Positions 7,791 through 11,191 of a stretch of DNA of 11,191 nucleotides are shown here, piece after piece (the first letter of the stretch is position 1; every line of letters starts with the position of its first letter). Both the position numbers and the translations under genes were made by a program. The notes beneath the pieces are model-generated. The model did no database searches, was not told the DNA's origin, and saw only the letters and a program-made list of their open reading frames with translations. Source of the DNA: Burkholderiales bacterium (GTDB lineage: Bacteria; Pseudomonadota; Gammaproteobacteria; Burkholderiales; Burkholderiaceae_C); assembly GCA_013205525.1 (NCBI GenBank), contig JABMMR010000095.1, positions 1 through 11,191 of the forward strand. The letters are read 5' to 3'.

Positions 7791-9219
7791 GAAAAACAGT
7801 TATCTCTCACCAAGCTTGGGCCATTTGTATGTGTTACCCATTCTATTCAGCCTTCTTTCGCTCACACCCATCGCTGCCCGATCTGATTCCAGCGAAACCA
7901 CAGCGCCTACAGAAGCCACAGAACTGCAAGCCTTACCCGACGCGGCCACTGGCAACCTCAAGGTGGCAGAGGTCGAGGTGCCGGCCGATTTATGGATACG
8001 CATACGCCGAGGCTTTGCCATGCCCGACCTGCAAGTCGATTTGGTGCAAGAGCGTGAACAGTGGTACGCCGCTCGCCCCGATTACATCGAGCGCATGACT
8101 GCACGTTCGAGCAAATACCTCTACCACATCGTCGAAGAATTAGAGCGCCGCGGCATGCCAACCGAGTTGGCTTTGCTGCCCTTTATTGAAAGCGCATTCA
8201 ACCCCCAAGCCGTGTCTTCTGCGCGTGCCAGTGGCATGTGGCAATTCATGCCGCGCACAGGTAAAGATTTTGATTTGAAACAAAACGCTTTTCGCGACGA
8301 CCGCCGCGACGTGCTGGCCTCGACCCGCGCAGCACTGGATTATTTGCAACGACTGCACCGCATGTTTGGCGATTGGCATTTAGCTCTAGCTGCCTACAAC
8401 TGGGGCGAAGGCAATGTGGGCAAAGCCATCAGTCGCAACCAACGCGCGGGTCTGGCGCTGTCCTACACCGATTTGAAGATGCCAGCAGAAACGCGCCTGT
8501 ATGTGCCCAAGCTTCAAGCCATGAAAAATTTGGTCGCTGATCCCCAAAGCAAGGGCATCTATCTTCCCCACATTCCCGATCACCCCTACTTTCAAACCGT
8601 CCCCTTGCCGCGCGACATGGATGTGGCCTTGGTTGCACGTTTGGCAGAAGTTCCTTTGGATGATTTCAAGGCACTCAACCCCTCGGCACACCGTCCCGTT
8701 TTGTTGGCGGGTGGTACTTCGCAAATTCTTTTGCCTTGGGACAACGCAGAAATTTTCCAACGCAACCAAGCAGCTTATGGCGGACGCTTGGCGAGTTGGA
8801 CCGTGTGGGTTGCCCCCAAAAATATGAAGGTGATCGACGCCGCTAAAAAAGTGGGCATGAGCGAAGACGATATGCGCAGTGTCAACAAAATACCACCTCG
8901 CATGCTCATCAAAGCGGGCTCCGCCCTGCTTGTGCCGCGCCCTAGCAAACAAGAAAAAGACGTGACCACCCAAGTGGCGGATAACGGTCAATTGAATCTC
9001 TCGCCTGAGATGAGTTTGCGCAAGCAAACCATCAAAGCGCGCAAGAAAGACAGCTTGGCCAGTGTGGCTAAGCGCTACAGAGTGACTGTCGAAGATGTGG
9101 CCATGTGGAACAAACTTACGATGGACAGTCCGCTTAAAACTGGCCAAAAATTGGTGCTGATGCTGCCCAGCAAGGGGAAATCAAAGGCAAAAAAGTCGAG
9201 CCAGCGTCGCCGTGGCTAA
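7789..9219 (+). CDS. mltD: Membrane-bound lytic murein transglycosylase D-type (SLT domain plus LysM)
   Basis: Periplasmic enzyme that cleaves the MurNAc-GlcNAc bond of peptidoglycan to form 1,6-anhydro ends. The 476 residues comprise a signal-like N-terminus (1-31, hydrophobic core about 13-29, AxA-like PIAA; no lipobox Cys) and an SLT catalytic domain at about 105-250. The domain has the catalytic Glu E134 in LLPFIESAFNP, then SGMWQFMP (148-155) and AAYNWGEGNVGKAI (201-214). A diverged LysM-like segment lies at about 337-383 and a clearer C-terminal LysM at about 414-459. The last 16 residues are strongly basic. ATG 7789 is the first possible start, because an in-frame TGA lies at 7783-7785. 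The AGGAGG at 7763-7768 is 20 nt away, too far for normal use. The stop lies 2 bp from the convergent substrate-binding protein gene. Confidence 0.93.
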   Translation: MKNSYLSPSLGHLYVLPILFSLLSLTPIAARSDSSETTAPTEATELQALPDAATGNLKVAEVEVPADLWIRIRRGFAMPDLQVDLVQEREQWYAARPDYIERMTARSSKYLYHIVEELERRGMPTELALLPFIESAFNPQAVSSARASGMWQFMPRTGKDFDLKQNAFRDDRRDVLASTRAALDYLQRLHRMFGDWHLALAAYNWGEGNVGKAISRNQRAGLALSYTDLKMPAETRLYVPKLQAMKNLVADPQSKGIYLPHIPDHPYFQTVPLPRDMDVALVARLAEVPLDDFKALNPSAHRPVLLAGGTSQILLPWDNAEIFQRNQAAYGGRLASWTVWVAPKNMKVIDAAKKVGMSEDDMRSVNKIPPRMLIKAGSALLVPRPSKQEKDVTTQVADNGQLNLSPEMSLRKQTIKARKKDSLASVAKRYRVTVEDVAMWNKLTMDSPLKTGQKLVLMLPSKGKSKAKKSSQRRRG

Positions 9220-9221
9220 GG

Positions 9222-10322
9222 CTACATACGAAAACGCTGCTTAGCGACTTTGACAAAATCGTTGCGTACCGTGCTTTGCCACGCCACAGAACGTGAATTG
9301 AAAATAGGTTCTAACAAACCAAGCATTTTCAAGCTCACCTGCTGAGCCTCGGCTGACAGCCAGCCGTCGAGCGAAAAACTCTCGCGCAAGTTGTCGATGG
9401 CATTCAAATAGACCAAGCGGTCGGGGAGCACAGGGTTGTCAACCATGTGCCGAAGCAAATCGGAGGGGCCTGCGGTACGCAACCATTTAAGCGAGCGCAT
9501 CACCGCAGCCACAAGCGCCTGACAGGCTTGGGGTTGTTGTTGCAGCAAGGTTTGGGAAACGATCAAGCCGTTGCCAGGCAAGAGTCCACCAAACATCCGC
9601 TGGGTTTGTTTGAGGGTTCGAAAATTACTGACGACGGTGACATCGTCTTTCTTTTCTAGCGCAGTCATCAAAGGGTCTGCGCCCATCAAGGCGTCTATGG
9701 CGCCACTGCGCATGGCCACCAAGGCATGGACTGAAGCATTGAGATACACCGGATTGATTTCATTTGGAAGGATGCCCGACCTCAGCATACTAAAGTACAA
9801 ACAGCGATGCGCACTGCCTTCTGCATCGATCAAACCTATGCGTTTGCCGCGAAGATCGGTAAGGGTTTTGAAGTTGGGTATATTTTTTTTTGAAACTCCC
9901 AAGGCCCATTGTGGTGTTCGGGCAATTTGCACAATCGACACCGCGTCAAAACCCTTGTGCTTGAGCAGTAAGGCATTTTCATAAGGCGCGCAAAGCACAT
10001 CCGTCGACCCTTGGGTCAATGCCGACATGGCAAGGCTTTGACTGGGCTGCTCCAATAAGTCGACCTCCAAGCCCTCGGCAGCGAAGAAACCTAAATGCTC
10101 AGCCAGTAACAAAGGCAAGTGGGACAAGGACGCTTTATCGTCCAATACCAAGCTCAAACGAAATTTGTCACCCGCCGCCCTGACTTGCCCTGATGAGAGA
10201 ACCATGCAGGCAGCCCATAGCGAACAACTTGCCAACCATTGGCGGCGAGCATGTGCAGCAGCAGAAAAGTGACAAGGCATAGGCATAGCCATCAGCATAG
10301 TCAATAGCGAGCTGGGGCGCAT
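9222..10322 (-). CDS. Orphan ABC-transporter substrate-binding protein, NMT1/SsuA/ThiY-like
   Basis: Predicted periplasmic ligand-binding protein of the family that delivers nitrate, sulfonates, taurine or thiamine precursors to ABC importers. The mature part begins around FRLSLVLDD and shows the family pattern: HLPLLLAEHLGFFAAEGLEV, then QGSTDVLCAPYENALL, DLRGKRIGLIDAEGSAH and the second-lobe MRSGAIDALMGADPLM. The signal region has an Arg pair (26-27, ARRQWLAS), a hydrophobic stretch (28-45) and a likely AxA site (VRAAG), so it could use Tat or Sec. ATG 10322 (366 residues) is chosen because AGGGG lies 8 nt upstream. A GTG at 10331 and ATGs at 10298, 10286 and 10280 are alternatives; the later ones give a more normal signal length. 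No permease or ATPase gene is in the window, so the ligand is unknown. The gene follows recR by 26 bp and may be read through from it. Confidence 0.85.
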   Translation of the reverse strand: MRPSSLLTMLMAMPMPCHFSAAAHARRQWLASCSLWAACMVLSSGQVRAAGDKFRLSLVLDDKASLSHLPLLLAEHLGFFAAEGLEVDLLEQPSQSLAMSALTQGSTDVLCAPYENALLLKHKGFDAVSIVQIARTPQWALGVSKKNIPNFKTLTDLRGKRIGLIDAEGSAHRCLYFSMLRSGILPNEINPVYLNASVHALVAMRSGAIDALMGADPLMTALEKKDDVTVVSNFRTLKQTQRMFGGLLPGNGLIVSQTLLQQQPQACQALVAAVMRSLKWLRTAGPSDLLRHMVDNPVLPDRLVYLNAIDNLRESFSLDGWLSAEAQQVSLKMLGLLEPIFNSRSVAWQSTVRNDFVKVAKQRFRM

Positions 10323-10348
10323 CAGGTACACCCCTGTTGGTGAAAACC

Positions 10349-10945
10349 TTAGGTGCTGCGCCTGTCCATCAAGGCATGGGCGATGGTGCCTAGGTCGACA
10401 TACTCGAGTTCGCTGCCCACCGGCACCCCTCGGGCCAAACGCGTGACCACCAAACCCTTATGGCGAAAAACCTCGCCGAGTACATGGGCAGTGGCCTCAC
10501 CTTCAGCCGTGAAATTGGTGGCCAAAATAATTTCTTGCACCAAGCCATCCTCCACGCGCTGTATCAGTTTTTGCATGCCAATGTCGTTCGGCCCCACCCC
10601 TTCAATAGGGCTGAGTTTGCCCATCAAGACAAAATACAAACCTTGGTAAGCCAAAGTACGCTCAATTGCCGATTGGTCTGAGGGTGTCTCCACCACACAC
10701 AAACGGGTGGCATCGCGTTGGGTGTCTTGGCAAGTACCGCAAATCTCAAATTCGGTGAGTGTGTGGCAACGCTGGCAATGCCTGACAGCTTGCACCGCAT
10801 TGAGCAAACTGCGAGCGAGCAATTGCGCGCCCTCAGGGTCATGTTGCAACAGGTGGTAAGCCATGCGCGAAGCCGAGCGTTGCCCTACGCCTGGCAAGCG
10901 CCTGAGGGATTGAACCAAGGCTTCTAGGGCACTGTTGTCGCGCAT
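10349..10945 (-). CDS. recR: Recombination mediator RecR
   Basis: Cytoplasmic DNA-binding partner of RecO in RecFOR gap repair, helping load RecA onto SSB-coated single strands. At 198 residues it matches E. coli RecR (201). Visible elements are the helix-hairpin-helix [20 protein letters not shown] (10-29), a four-Cys zinc finger (C57, C60, C69, C72), the Toprim motif [14 protein letters not shown] and the C-terminal [12 protein letters not shown]. The ATG shares its first base with the last base of the ybaB TAA stop (TAATG), and no Shine-Dalgarno is seen, so translation is probably coupled. The ybaB-recR pair, usually preceded by dnaX, is widely conserved. Confidence 0.98.
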   Translation of the reverse strand: MRDNSALEALVQSLRRLPGVGQRSASRMAYHLLQHDPEGAQLLARSLLNAVQAVRHCQRCHTLTEFEICGTCQDTQRDATRLCVVETPSDQSAIERTLAYQGLYFVLMGKLSPIEGVGPNDIGMQKLIQRVEDGLVQEIILATNFTAEGEATAHVLGEVFRHKGLVVTRLARGVPVGSELEYVDLGTIAHALMDRRST

Positions 10946-11191
10946 TAAAACGGCAGCTTCATACCGCCGGGCATACCGGGCATGCCACCGGTGAGTTTGC
11001 CCATCTTGGCCTCGGTGGTTTCCTCCACCTTACGCGCACCGTCGTTGAATGCCGCGGCAATCAAGTCTTCGAGCATGTCTTTGTCGTCACCCATCAAGCT
11101 CGCGTCAATGGTGACGCGCTTGACTTGGTGTTTGCAGGTCATGAGGATTTGCACCATGCCCGAACCGGCTTCACCGGTGACTTCAATGAAA
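10945..11191 (-). CDS. ybaB: YbaB/EbfC nucleoid-associated protein (5' end outside window)
   Basis: Small homodimeric DNA-binding protein that coats the nucleoid. The last 81 residues are present. They run in frame from [12 protein letters not shown] at the window edge through [36 protein letters not shown], and a Gly/Met/Pro-rich tail ([19 protein letters not shown]) typical of the family. The full protein is about 107-109 residues, so roughly 26 N-terminal residues are missing. The Met at 11157 is internal, not the start, because conserved strand sequence continues before it. It is followed immediately by recR, sharing one base. Confidence 0.96.
   Translation of the reverse strand, partial: FIEVTGEAGSGMVQILMTCKHQVKRVTIDASLMGDDKDMLEDLIAAAFNDGARKVEETTEAKMGKLTGGMPGMPGGMKLPF

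Noticed and set aside
8386..9147. 253-codon open frame on the minus strand opposite mltD
   Set aside because: It lies wholly inside the well-supported mltD gene, shows no recognisable domain and is composed of His/Gln/Arg-rich shadow sequence.
9235..9246. CGCT/AGCG hairpin as a terminator after mltD
   Set aside because: It has a four-base stem with no following T-tract and is part of the convergent gene's coding sequence.

Overview
The window reads as ordinary chromosome of a betaproteobacterium, most likely order Burkholderiales and close to Comamonadaceae. This rests on the extended MoaA, the H+-pyrophosphatase tail, the ybaB-recR pair and the yafS-rnhA-mltD neighbourhood; it is judged by eye and no search was run. 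Genes are tightly packed. Several neighbouring genes share start or stop codon bases, and only one clear intrinsic terminator is visible (103-126).

Layout. 1-74: the 3' end of a membrane-bound proton-pumping pyrophosphatase gene (hppA), then its terminator. 75-327: the only real intergenic stretch (253 bp), which contains nested inverted repeats that look like a small non-autonomous mobile element plus a REP-like palindrome. 328-2130 (+): moaA and mobA, an early and a late step of molybdenum cofactor synthesis, 12 bp apart. 2127-7790 (-): four co-oriented genes, yafS-like methyltransferase, rnhA, a periplasmic adaptor and an RND efflux pump. They are joined by an ATGA overlap, a 36-bp gap and a 1-bp gap, so they could form one transcript. 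7789-9219 (+): an mltD-type lytic transglycosylase whose start codon overlaps that of the divergent methyltransferase. 9222-11191 (-): ybaB (cut by the window end), recR sharing one base with it (TAATG), and an orphan NMT1/SsuA-type substrate-binding protein 26 bp further on.

How the genes fit together. MoaA and MobA serve molybdoenzymes. The adaptor and pump form an inner-membrane/periplasm efflux pair that would need an outer-membrane channel encoded elsewhere. YbaB and RecR belong to the familiar dnaX-ybaB-recR DNA-maintenance cluster. The yafS-rnhA-mltD set recalls the E. coli mltD-gloB-yafS-rnhA-dnaQ locus, but here gloB is missing and an efflux pair sits where dnaQ would be.

I found no rRNA, tRNA, CRISPR array, intact transposase, prophage or recognisable defence system. 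Most of the window is housekeeping. The points that stand out are the repeat cluster at 124-307, the proline-rich insertion in the efflux adaptor, and the overlapping divergent starts at 7788-7791.
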